Assembly: GCF_000813005.1 (NCBI RefSeq)
Contig: NZ_JSYP01000021.1
Coordinates: forward strand, 1 to 64,000
Length of the DNA: 64,000 bases
From: Flavobacterium sp. KMS
Lineage (GTDB): Bacteria > Bacteroidota > Bacteroidia > Flavobacteriales > Flavobacteriaceae
Reading direction: 5' to 3'
Positions within the stretch are counted from its first letter, which is position 1, and each line of letters begins with the position of its first letter. The notes under the pieces were generated by a model that worked only from the letters and a program-made list of their open reading frames with translations, was not told where the DNA came from and searched no databases. The position numbers and the translations under genes are program-made. Below, piece by piece: positions 19,466 to 28,060 of this stretch.

Positions 19466-20229
19466 AAATTAATTTCAATCATACTATTTCAGATAGAATA
19501 TATTTGTGCCTTTCCACATCATATTTCTTCTTAAACATTTTAAAACTTTTTGTGGTGTATTTTTCTTTTGGACTGCTTAAATGTACTAATGTTAATTAAT
19601 CTTATTTATTCCTTTAAAATCTAGGTTTATAGGCGGTTTGGATGTCCCGTAGAGGAACAGGATAAATTTCTATAAAAATTATGGAAGATTTGAAGAGATT
19701 GGCTTACTACAGGTAGGAGCTGTCTCTACATGTCTTCAATATTTTGGTTTGGATGTCCTCTTGGGGATTGATGTAAAAAAATATACTATTTCTCAAATTA
19801 TTTCAAGAAAATGTTACATGATGATTTATTTAAACTAAAAATAGACAGTCTTAACTTTTGTCGCAAGAATATAGTAGCTCCAAAATTATATGATCTATGA
19901 TATTGCAGTAATGCTTATAATAATAATTTGAAGATCATGAAAAAACGATAGATTGTAATAGTTTAATTTTCATGTTTTTAAATTAAAAGTAACAATTTTA
20001 TTTTCTGATTCAAACTTTGTTTTTATTGGAAAATTAGTATTAAATTTACTATTGCCTCAATAAACGAATCTTTTTAGACTTGTAATTTAAAATGATTATA
20101 ATATTTAAGCAACAAAATTAAATTTAAGCATTTAGAATATTTTTTATTTTTTGAATTGATATTTCCTGTATCTGGTTACATATATTATAGATTCTTTAAA
20201 CGATTAATTAAATAATAAATTTCCAAATT
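19466..20229. other. Gene-free interval with a dispersed repeat
   Basis: No gene is seen. A segment at about 19670-19710 (AAATTTCTATAAAA followed by TTATGGAAGATTTGAAGAG) and one at 19745-19772 (TTTGGTTTGGATGTCCT then TGGGGATTGATG) recur in the same order at 23580-23663, on the other side of the DUF1254 gene pair. A third copy of GGTTTGGATGTCC is at 19635. Confidence 0.6.
19668..19772 (+). repeat. Dispersed repeat, left copy
   Basis: Two blocks shared with 23579-23663: about 40 bases near 19670-19710 and about 28 bases near 19745-19772. The left copy has about 30 extra bases between the blocks. Nature unknown. Confidence 0.65.
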
Positions 20230-21645
20230 ATGCAAAAATCACTTTTAATTTTTATCACTTTTCTATTTTTAACAAGCTGTAAAAAAGAAAGCTCTACTCA
20301 AAATGAATTAAGTCCTAAAGAAGCAAAAGCTCTTGCAAAAGAAGCATACATTTATGGTTATCCGATGCTGATGGGGTATAGATCTACGTACTACTCAACT
20401 GTAGATAAAAAAAGTCCTGCCTATCGAAGTGATTTTAATATTATAACACACGACAGACGACCTGCAGATGATACCCGAAAAGATGTGGTTTCAATGAATG
20501 CAGACACTCCTTATTCTTTATTTGCAATGGATTTACGCACAGAACCCATTGTTCTGTCTGTTCCTGCCGTAAAAGGCAGATATTATGTTTTCCAATTTAT
20601 TGATCTCTTTACCCACAATTTTGCTTACGTAGGCACCAGGACTACAGGTACAGAAGCAGGAGATTATTTATTTGTCGGACCAGATTATAAAGGAGAAATA
20701 CCAAATGGAAAGTTTAAAAAGATTTTTCATGTAGAGAGTCAGCTTGCAATTGGAATTGGAAGAACCCAATTATTTAGTAGCAAAGATTTATCGAATGTTA
20801 CTCAAATTCAGGATAAATATAAAGTTACTTCAATGAGTAAATTTTTAGGTACTGCATCACCAGCAAAAGCTCCTGAAATTAAATGGGTTTCTGTTAATCC
20901 AAAAGATTTTGAAGATTTAAATTTTATTAAGTATTTAAATGTCTATTTAAACTTAGTTAAACCATTCAATAAAGAAGATGCAGACGAGATAGCAAGATTT
21001 GAAAAAATAGGAATTAAGCCGGGAGCCGATTTGGATACCTCGCAGTTTAGTGAGGAGATTAGAAAGGCTATTAATGAAGGTGTCGAGGAAGGAATTACAG
21101 CTATTAAAGAAAAAGCAGCCCATATTAGTGAGCAGAAAAATGGCTGGAATATGATGGATCCTTTTGGAGACCGAGCATTTTATAAAAAAGACAGACTTCT
21201 GCGTGCCGCAGCAGTTATGGTTGGAATCTACGGAAATGATAAGATTGAAGCTTTTTATCCTGTTGCTTACATTGATAAAGAAGGACAGACATTGAACGGA
21301 AAAACAAGCAAGTATAAAATTCATTTTTCTAAAGATGAGATTCCGCCTGCAAAATATTTTTGGTCTATAACCATGTATGATAAAAGTGCGGATGGCACAG
21401 GAGGATATTTGATTAAAAATCCTATTAAAAGATTTCTTATCAGTTCTACTTCTGAAGGACTAAATTACGATAAAGATGGAGGACTGACAATCTACATTCA
21501 AAATCAGAAACCAGACAAATCGAAAGAGTCAAATTGGCTTCCTTCACCAGCAGAAGAGTTTTATTTAATGGCTAGAATTTATGGCCCCAAAGAAGCAGCT
21601 TTGAACGGTAAATGGTCACCGCCAGCAGTTGAGAAAGTAGAATAA
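20230..21645 (+). CDS. DUF1254/DUF1214 lipoprotein (copy 1)
   Basis: This 471-residue lipoprotein has a lipobox LTSC (Cys17). A DUF1254 domain follows (about 35-170), with AYIYGYP, 'VVSMNADTPYSLFAMDLRTEP' and 'GRYYVFQFIDLFTHNFAYVG'. The C-terminal DUF1214 domain (about 350-465) contains FWSITMYD, 'NPIKRFLIS' and 'SNWLPSPAEEFYLMARIYGP'. Proteins of this family are secreted or envelope-associated; the biochemical function is not known to me with certainty. A homologue follows 31 bases downstream. The pair lies between two IS6 remnants and dispersed repeats, suggesting an acquired or rearranged segment. Confidence 0.88.
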   Translation: MQKSLLIFITFLFLTSCKKESSTQNELSPKEAKALAKEAYIYGYPMLMGYRSTYYSTVDKKSPAYRSDFNIITHDRRPADDTRKDVVSMNADTPYSLFAMDLRTEPIVLSVPAVKGRYYVFQFIDLFTHNFAYVGTRTTGTEAGDYLFVGPDYKGEIPNGKFKKIFHVESQLAIGIGRTQLFSSKDLSNVTQIQDKYKVTSMSKFLGTASPAKAPEIKWVSVNPKDFEDLNFIKYLNVYLNLVKPFNKEDADEIARFEKIGIKPGADLDTSQFSEEIRKAINEGVEEGITAIKEKAAHISEQKNGWNMMDPFGDRAFYKKDRLLRAAAVMVGIYGNDKIEAFYPVAYIDKEGQTLNGKTSKYKIHFSKDEIPPAKYFWSITMYDKSADGTGGYLIKNPIKRFLISSTSEGLNYDKDGGLTIYIQNQKPDKSKESNWLPSPAEEFYLMARIYGPKEAALNGKWSPPAVEKVE

Positions 21646-21676
21646 GTTTCTAAGTATTAATTCAAAAAAAATAATT

Positions 21677-23104
21677 ATGAAAAAGAAAATACTAGTATTC
21701 ATTTTGGTTGTAATAACTTTCGTTGGTTGTAAAAAAGTAAATAAAGCCGAAGAAATAAGTTCATCAAATCAGGATTCGGCTAAGGTTGATCTCAAAGAAA
21801 TTAGAGAAATAACAAAGGAAGCATACATATATGGATTTCCTTTAGTAGATAACACCAGAATACAATATGCTTATTTTGTAGACAAACAAAATCCTGAATA
21901 TAAAGCACCATGGAATACCATTCGTAATATTCCTCGTGTTTTTACATCGGAAGATAAAGCTGTTCAAACTCCAAACTCGGATACTCCTTATTCTTGGATT
22001 GGCTTAGATTTAAGAAGTGAGCCAGTTGTTTTTATTATACCTCCGATTGAAAAGAGCAGATATTGGAGTTTGCAGTTAATTGATTTATATACATATAACT
22101 TTGCTTATTTAGGAAGCCGAGCAACTGGAAATGGAGGAGGTGCTTTTATGCTTACTGGACCTCACTGGAAAGGAGATATGCCAAAAGGAATTACCAAGGT
22201 AATTCAATGTGAAACAGATATTGCATTGGGAATAATCCGTACCCAGTTATTCAACGCCGGCGATTTAAAAAATGTAGAAAAAATACAGAAAAATTATGTT
22301 ATAAAAACACTTTCTGCCTATTTGGGTAAACCAGCACCACCAAAAGCAAAACCACTTGATTTTGTGAAGCCTCTTACTCCGGAGGAGCAAAAAAAATCAT
22401 TAGAATTCTTTAATAATTTAAATTTTGCCTTGCAGTTTTGTCCGATACATCCTTCTGAAAAAGATTTAAGAGCTCGATTTGCTAAAATTGGGATTCAGGA
22501 AGGAAAAGTTTTTAATCCCGCAAGTTTGAGTCCTGAAGTTAAAAATGCTATGGATGAGGGAATAAAAGATGCTTGGGCAGAAATGGCTGATTTGAAGAAA
22601 AAAGTAGTGACTGGTGAAGTTTCTTCAGGAGATGGTTTTGGGACAAGAGAATTTCTAAAGAATAATTATCTTTTTAGAATGAGCGGTGCTTTTCTAGGAA
22701 TATATGGAAATTCAAAAGAGGAAGCAATTTATCCGACCTATTACGTTGATGCAAAAGGTGAAAAACTGAATGGTAAAAATCGCTATATTTTGAAATTTCC
22801 TCCTGGACAGCTTCCACCTGCCAATTCTTTTTGGTCGATTACCATGTACGATCAGCCAGCAAGTCTTCTTGTAGCAAATTCACTTAATCGTTATTTGCTC
22901 AATTCAACGATGCTGGGACAATTTAAAAAAGATGCTGACGGCAGTTTAACTTTTTTCTTTCAATCTGATTCACCCGGGAAAGATAAAGAGTCGAATTGGC
23001 TTCCTTCACCAAAAGGCGATTTCGCTTTAATAATGCGATTATATTGGCCAAAAGAAGCTGCTTTAAACGGAACGTGGAAACAGCCTCAACTAGTTAAGAT
23101 TTAA
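21677..23104 (+). CDS. DUF1254/DUF1214 lipoprotein (copy 2)
   Basis: This 475-residue paralogue of the preceding gene has a lipobox FVGC (Cys18), a DUF1254 region with EAYIYGFPLVDNTR and 'TPNSDTPYSWIGLDLRSEP', and a DUF1214 region with FWSITMYD and 'KESNWLPSPKGDFALIMRLYWPKEAALNG'. The two proteins are clearly homologous along their whole length but have diverged considerably, so the duplication is not recent. They are probably co-transcribed. Confidence 0.88.
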   Translation: MKKKILVFILVVITFVGCKKVNKAEEISSSNQDSAKVDLKEIREITKEAYIYGFPLVDNTRIQYAYFVDKQNPEYKAPWNTIRNIPRVFTSEDKAVQTPNSDTPYSWIGLDLRSEPVVFIIPPIEKSRYWSLQLIDLYTYNFAYLGSRATGNGGGAFMLTGPHWKGDMPKGITKVIQCETDIALGIIRTQLFNAGDLKNVEKIQKNYVIKTLSAYLGKPAPPKAKPLDFVKPLTPEEQKKSLEFFNNLNFALQFCPIHPSEKDLRARFAKIGIQEGKVFNPASLSPEVKNAMDEGIKDAWAEMADLKKKVVTGEVSSGDGFGTREFLKNNYLFRMSGAFLGIYGNSKEEAIYPTYYVDAKGEKLNGKNRYILKFPPGQLPPANSFWSITMYDQPASLLVANSLNRYLLNSTMLGQFKKDADGSLTFFFQSDSPGKDKESNWLPSPKGDFALIMRLYWPKEAALNGTWKQPQLVKI

Positions 23105-23523
23105 TGTTTTTTTATTTTAAATCATTGTGTAAGTTATTGTGAATCAGATTCTATTTGTGCTTCTCTTAATATGAAATTTTATTAAATAGCAAATAAATTT
23201 AGAACCGAATTTAGGTGGTCATTTTATTTTAGCATATAAAGGTCAATAAAAATAATTTTTCCAATTTTCTAATTAAGATCTCATTATTTGGCTTTGAACA
23301 GCAGTTGAAAGTAATTTAGGAGAATATAAAACTTAATTTCCGGCGTACATTCTCGCTGTTCGAGTCCTGTTAGGCTATTATAAGCTAAGTTTTAAATTTA
23401 CCTTATTTTTCATGTAAATACCTGTATGTTCTACACTTTGTTTCTTTGTTTAGTGTGATTCTAGAAAAAAGATAATAAAAAGTAAAAACAAGTAAAAGTC
23501 ACTTATTTAATAGGGTATATAAA

Positions 23524-23557
23524 AAATGGCGCCAATTGTCTTCAATTGACGCCATTT
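23524..23557 (-). terminator. Hairpin, possible terminator
   Basis: Fifteen-base arms with one mismatch (23524-23538 and 23543-23557) around a 4-base loop, flanked by an A run on the left. It would suit termination of minus-strand transcription beyond the M1 pseudogene, though it lies about 150 bases past it. Confidence 0.45.
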
Positions 23558-23578
23558 GGCTGTGGTGACCTCTACGAG

Positions 23579-23663
23579 ACAAATTTCTATAAAATTTATG
23601 GAAGATTTGAAGAGATTGGCTTTATGAATTTGGTTTGGATGTCCTGATGGGGATTGATGGATA
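23579..23663 (+). repeat. Dispersed repeat, right copy
   Basis: Shares two blocks in the same order and orientation with 19668-19772, with only a short spacer between the blocks. The DUF1254 pair lies between the copies. Confidence 0.65.
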
Positions 23664-23703
23664 ATTCATGTATTTATTTTGATATGAGTTATAAATATTC
23701 GAG

Positions 23704-24862
23704 TTAGGAACTATCAAGAATTAATAAATTACATTCATTTACCTCTAAAGATAACATTACTATCGAATTTCGTTCAAACAAAGGATACACTTTATGATGC
23801 AAAGAAACGGGAGTAAATTCAATAAAATAAGTCAGCAGTTCTTTTGTTGTTGGGTAATTAGGAGTTTTTGATTTTAACTTTCCGTTAGAATTGTTCCAAT
23901 CACGAATAAACTTTTTTAAAGCAAGATTCACCTTTTCTTCCCCAATATAATTTTGAAGTGCATACATAGCCAATATTCCTTTTGCAAAAGCGGCTCTATT
24001 TTTTCTTTGGAATATTTTTTTCATCACCATTAAAGCAGAATATTGGGCAAGGGTTCTCAAAATCATATTTTTTCCCTGAACATTAGCCGCTTGGAGCTGC
24101 ATTCCCCACCATTGGTGTGCTAATTCATGGGCAATTCTATAGAGAATAATATCGATAATGATTGGTGGTCAATATTAAGCATAAATTCATTGGATTCAGA
24201 AAATGGTATTGCCCCGGAGAAAGACTCTGCTTGTTCAATGTAATTAGGAGTTTCTATGATAAGCATATTCCTATGTTGATAAGAGCCAAAATTCGTGGAA
24301 AAATAATCAAAAGATAATTTGACAGCTTGGGTCATTCTGTGCACGTTATATTGATGTCCTTTTTGATAATAGATTTCTAAATCTACCGGAGTTGCCAAAC
24401 GATCATTTTTAGGAAACCATTTGCTCTTGGAAACTTCATAATCTGCCGATATTATCGCATACTGATTTACTTTTGGTTTATCCGTTTTATAATGAAAACA
24501 GGAACGATTACCTAATGTCCAGTCCTTTAGTAAAGTGCCGCAAGAAATGGCTTTTTGACTTTTGTCTGTCCCAATAGTAACTTCAAAATTGAGTAAATCA
24601 GCATTACCTCCAGTACCTGCATAAGTTAATTTCGTTTTATCATTTCTTTTGGCCATTTCTTTTGCAGGTGTCAATTCAAATTCTGTCCTAATTCTTGTAT
24701 TATCAAGCTCATATTCTTTGCTGTAGCCCAGAGTTGGTAACGCTTTATTTGTCAAGTATGTTCCGTTTTGAAGGACACTGTTATTAGAATCATTTTCTTT
24801 GAAACCTTTAGCTGTATAAGTCTGCTTAAATTTCATTTTAATAGCTTCACCTGCCTGGACAA
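23704..24862 (-). pseudogene. Broken M1-family aminopeptidase
   Basis: Two minus-strand frames together encode the middle and C-terminal parts of an M1 metallopeptidase of the kind fused or linked to ABC permeases in Bacteroidota. The first frame (24120-24862, open into the IS junction) ends just before the zinc site. A single frame change near 24140 restores IAHELAHQWWG (zinc-binding HExxH), which continues into 23704-24102 ('FAKGILAMYALQNYIGEEK'). The 5' end is cut off where IS6 homology starts at 24863. It has therefore lost its N-terminus and its reading frame. Confidence 0.85.
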
Positions 24863-25314
24863 TGGTGTTATTTATATAGAGTAGTTGATAGATCTGGTAA
24901 TACAGTTTAAGAGAAGGCAGATGATGAGTGCCCAGTCATTTCTAATTAAAGCAATTAGTAATAACTACAGGTCAAGAGTAATAAACATTGATAAAAGCGG
25001 TTCTAATACTGCAGCGATCAAAGTGTATAACAAGGCTTCGTTCTCAAAGATTATAATCCGGCAGTGTAAATATCTCAACAATATTGTAGAACAGGACCAT
25101 CGTTTTATAAAGTGGAGGATTTTAAATGGTTTAGCTTTTTAAAATTTTGAATCTGCAAAGAGAACTTTAAGCGGTATTGAGATTGTTCATATGCTTAGAA
25201 AGAATCAGATGGTTAATCCTGAGAAAACTATATTTAAATTCTTTTGTAAATTGGCAGGCTAACTTTTAAATTACTTAAATTCTTATATTTGATTCTGACA
25301 GATGCGACAGAACC
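24863..25314 (+). mobile_element. IS6-family insertion sequence remnant, right part (5' truncated)
   Basis: Homology to the left remnant begins at 24863 (TGGTGTTATTTATATAGAG) and continues to the end of the element. The right terminal inverted repeat, CAGATGCGACAGAACC at 25299-25314, is the exact reverse complement of the left repeat at 18941-18956. The two remnants overlap by about 200 bases of IS sequence with several differences, so they are separate degraded copies in the same orientation, not halves of one element. Confidence 0.85.
24876..25263 (+). pseudogene. Truncated, interrupted IS6-family transposase (C-terminal part)
   Basis: It contains 'SFLIKAISNNYRSRVINIDKSGSNTAAIKVYNK' and 'NIVEQDHRFIKWR', the region with the second Asp and the final Glu of the catalytic triad. 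A stop after 'NGLAF' near 25141 is followed in frame by 'NFESAKRTLSGIEIVHMLRKNQM', the normal IS6 C-terminus. N-terminal half missing. Confidence 0.8.
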
Positions 25315-25558
25315 CAATAATTACGAACCGTGCTCTCGGACAGTTCCAGTTTTTTTTGCAAATTCTACTACTGAAACGTGTGTCTTAAGTTTTTGTAGCA
25401 AATTAGAGGGTGACTTCACTTCGCAAACGCATTGTTAATCAAGCATTCTTTTTTTTTCTTCTTACAAAAAGTAATAAATATATGATTGAAAATTAAAGAC
25501 ATAGAGTTTTTTTTGTAACTTGGTATGAATTAGATTTAATTTTAACAAACAGATACTT
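25315..25558. other. Interval with a degraded helix-turn-helix-like remnant
   Basis: On the minus strand, 25316-25420 can be read as 'SVVEFAKK' and, after a frame change in a run of eight A, 'LELSESTVRNYW', which looks like part of a DNA-binding helix-turn-helix protein cut by the IS end. No intact gene is present. The leader of the sigma-54 activator gene lies at the right edge. Confidence 0.35.
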
Positions 25559-26941
25559 ATGAAATTATTCAAAATTTTTTTAGTTGAAGATGATCCCTTT
25601 TTTGGAGAAACTTTAAAGTATCACCTTAAGTTAAATCCTGATTTTGAAGTTTTTTTATTTAAAACAGGAAAAGAATGTTTGGATAATTTATTTCAGAACC
25701 CCAATATAATTTGTTTGGATTTTGGATTGCCAGATATAACAGGTGATTTACTTCTTAAAAAAATTCAACAAACAAATAATCAAATTCCCATTATCATTAT
25801 AAGTGGTCAGGAAGAAATTGAAGTAGCCGTTGATTTTTTAAAATCGGGTGCAAAAGATTACATTGTGAAAAGCAATCACACAAAAGAGTTGCTTTGGAAT
25901 TCAATTATTAAAATCAGGGAAAATTTAAACCTTATAAATGAAGTAGAAGAACTAAAGGAAAAACTCGAGCAAAAGTTTAGTTTTGAAAATACTATAATAG
26001 GGCAAAGTGAAGGAATAAAAGCTGTTTTTAATAAAATAAATAAATCTTTAAGTACTAATATAAATGTTTCTATAACGGGAGAGACAGGAACTGGTAAAGA
26101 GATTGTTGCAAAGGCAATTCATTACAATTCTGAGAGAAAAAACAAACCCTTTGTAGCATTAAATATGGCTGCTATTCCAAAAGAATTGGTCGAAAGCGAG
26201 TTTTTTGGACATGAAAAAGGAGCCTTTACTGGGGCAGATCAAAAAACGATTGGGAAATTTGAGCAAGCCGATGGCGGAACTATTTTTCTTGACGAAATAG
26301 CTGAGCTAGATTTAAATCTTCAAAGTAAATTACTACGAGTGCTTCAAGAACGCGAAGTGACAAGACTTGGTGGAAAGGCAGTCATTAAGTTTAATGCCAG
26401 ATTAATTATTGCGACTCATAAAGATTTAAAAGAGGAGGTTAAAAAAGGAGCATTTAGAGAAGATCTGTATTATAGAATTATCGGTTTGCCAATAGAATTA
26501 CCACCTTTAAGAGAGAGAGGTAACGATATTTTACTTTTGTCAAAACATTTTATCGATTTGTTTGTTAAAGAAAATAAATTGAAAACGATTACTATTACCA
26601 AAGAAGCTAAAGAAAAACTCCTTAAACATAAATTTCCAGGAAATATAAGAGAACTTAAATCTATAATAGATCTTGCTTGCGTTATGTGTGAGAGCAATGA
26701 AATTTGTGTAGAAGATTTAACTTTTGACACAATAAATGATACCGATTTTTTCTTGTCTGAAGATAAGACATTAAAAGAGTTTACTTCTGAAATTATACTG
26801 CATTACTTAAAAAAGAATAATGATGATGTATTAAAAACAGCCAAACAATTAGACATCGGAAAATCTACGATTTATAATTTAATTCAAGCAGGTCAAACTA
26901 AAAAAAATGATTTAAATGAAAGTAGCCACAGTTTTATTTGA
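25559..26941 (+). CDS. Sigma-54-dependent response regulator (NtrC family)
   Basis: The 460-residue protein has three parts. The receiver domain spans residues 1-120 with the acidic pair Asp11-Asp12 and phospho-acceptor Asp54. The AAA+ domain has Walker A GETGTGKE (174-181) and the sigma-54-contacting loop GAFTGA (221-226). The C-terminal Fis-type helix-turn-helix is at about 425-450 ('TAKQLDIGKSTIYNLI'). It activates RNA polymerase containing sigma-54 in response to phosphorylation. The next two genes, FIST and hybrid kinase, follow with overlap or two-base spacing and are probably its input pathway. Likely targets are the palindrome-bearing promoters of the polysaccharide operons downstream. 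Confidence 0.95.
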   Translation: MKLFKIFLVEDDPFFGETLKYHLKLNPDFEVFLFKTGKECLDNLFQNPNIICLDFGLPDITGDLLLKKIQQTNNQIPIIIISGQEEIEVAVDFLKSGAKDYIVKSNHTKELLWNSIIKIRENLNLINEVEELKEKLEQKFSFENTIIGQSEGIKAVFNKINKSLSTNINVSITGETGTGKEIVAKAIHYNSERKNKPFVALNMAAIPKELVESEFFGHEKGAFTGADQKTIGKFEQADGGTIFLDEIAELDLNLQSKLLRVLQEREVTRLGGKAVIKFNARLIIATHKDLKEEVKKGAFREDLYYRIIGLPIELPPLRERGNDILLLSKHFIDLFVKENKLKTITITKEAKEKLLKHKFPGNIRELKSIIDLACVMCESNEICVEDLTFDTINDTDFFLSEDKTLKEFTSEIILHYLKKNNDDVLKTAKQLDIGKSTIYNLIQAGQTKKNDLNESSHSFI

Positions 26942-28058
26942 AAGCAATTCTTTTGTAAGAGAATTAAATAATGATAATTTGGATTTTACTGATTCTGACT
27001 TAGTTTTAGGTTTTGGATCAAGAGATTTAGTTTCTGATGATACAATTTTTAATCAGTTGAAAAATAAATTTCCATCTTCACAATTAATATTATGTTCTTC
27101 GGCTGGGGAGATTTATGACAATGAAGTTCTTGATGATACAATAGCTCTTACTGCAATTAAATTTTCTTCAACAGTAATTAAAACTTATGAAGTAGATATA
27201 ACAGATTTTAAAAATAGTTTTGAAGCAGGTTCTTCCTTGATTGAGAAATTTGTTCAGGAGGATTTAAAATTAGTTCTGGTACTCTCTGATGGTGGAAAAG
27301 TAAATGGGAGTGAGTTGGTAAATGGTATGAATGCCGTAAAAAAGGAAAAAGTATTAATAGTGGGTGGTCTTGCTGGTGATGCTGCAAAATTTGAAAAGAC
27401 TGTTGTAGGATTGAATGCCCGACCAACTCAAGGTAAAATTATTGCTATTGGTTTTTATGGCCAGAAGTTATTGGTATCTCATGGCTCTTTAGGTGGCTGG
27501 GAAAGTTTTGGATTAGAAAGGATAGTTACAAAATCGAAAAGCAATGTTCTATATGAAATTGATGGTAAAAACGTATTAGACCTTTATAAAAGTTATTTAG
27601 GAAAATATGCGGATGAATTACCAGGTTCGGCACTACTTTTTCCGCTATCTATTAAGATTGAAGAAGTAGACGAACCCATTGTTAGAACTATTTTATCGAT
27701 AGATGAAACCAATCAAACCATGACTTTTGCAGGAGATGTTCCCGAGGGGAGTAAAGTGCGTTTTATGAAGGCAAACTTTGACAGACTAATTGATGCAGCA
27801 AGTGATGCTGCGTCTTCTTGCTTAGAAGTAAATAGTTTTAGCCCAAAACTGGCTCTCTTAATAAGTTGCGTAGGAAGAAAATTAATTCTTGGAACCCGTA
27901 TTGATGAAGAAGTTGAAGCTGTTTCTGATATTTTTGGAGGCGATACTATTCTTTCAGGGTTTTATTCCTATGGAGAAATTTCGCCATTAAAACCTTTTGG
28001 AGAATGCATACTTCATAACCAAACAATGACTATTACTTGTATAAATGAAATAGAGTAG
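26916..28058 (+). CDS. FIST domain signalling protein
   Basis: This 380-residue cytoplasmic protein has FIST N (about 25-215) and FIST C (about 220-360) domains. Recognisable sequences are 'SSQLILCSSAGEIYDNEVLDDT', 'VLIVGGLAGDAAKFEKT' and 'ILSGFYSYGEISPLKPFGECILHNQTMT'. FIST domains are thought to bind small ligands such as amino acids and to feed two-component systems. The start overlaps the end of the activator gene by 26 bases, and the hybrid kinase begins two bases after its stop, so ligand sensing is probably passed to the kinase by protein contact. Confidence 0.9.
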   Translation: MKVATVLFESNSFVRELNNDNLDFTDSDLVLGFGSRDLVSDDTIFNQLKNKFPSSQLILCSSAGEIYDNEVLDDTIALTAIKFSSTVIKTYEVDITDFKNSFEAGSSLIEKFVQEDLKLVLVLSDGGKVNGSELVNGMNAVKKEKVLIVGGLAGDAAKFEKTVVGLNARPTQGKIIAIGFYGQKLLVSHGSLGGWESFGLERIVTKSKSNVLYEIDGKNVLDLYKSYLGKYADELPGSALLFPLSIKIEEVDEPIVRTILSIDETNQTMTFAGDVPEGSKVRFMKANFDRLIDAASDAASSCLEVNSFSPKLALLISCVGRKLILGTRIDEEVEAVSDIFGGDTILSGFYSYGEISPLKPFGECILHNQTMTITCINEIE

Positions 28059-28060
28059 TT

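Larger units (their letters stand above)
23105..23703. other. Gene-free interval with a strong palindrome and dispersed repeat
   Basis: No gene is seen. It contains an imperfect 15-base inverted repeat at 23524-23557 and the right copy of the dispersed repeat (23579-23663). A stretch near 23355-23385 resembles the 3' end of a tRNA (TTCGAGTCC) but has no pairing stem. Confidence 0.55.

Noticed and set aside
23355..23385. tRNA-like 3' end (TTCGAGTCC)
   Set aside because: The T-arm stem does not pair and no other tRNA arms are found upstream.
18941..25314. A single IS6 element split by a 5.4 kb insertion
   Set aside because: The two parts overlap by about 200 bases of the element and differ in sequence, so they must be separate copies.
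18933..25322. Target-site duplication around the outer IS6 ends
   Set aside because: The eight bases outside the left and right terminal repeats do not match.
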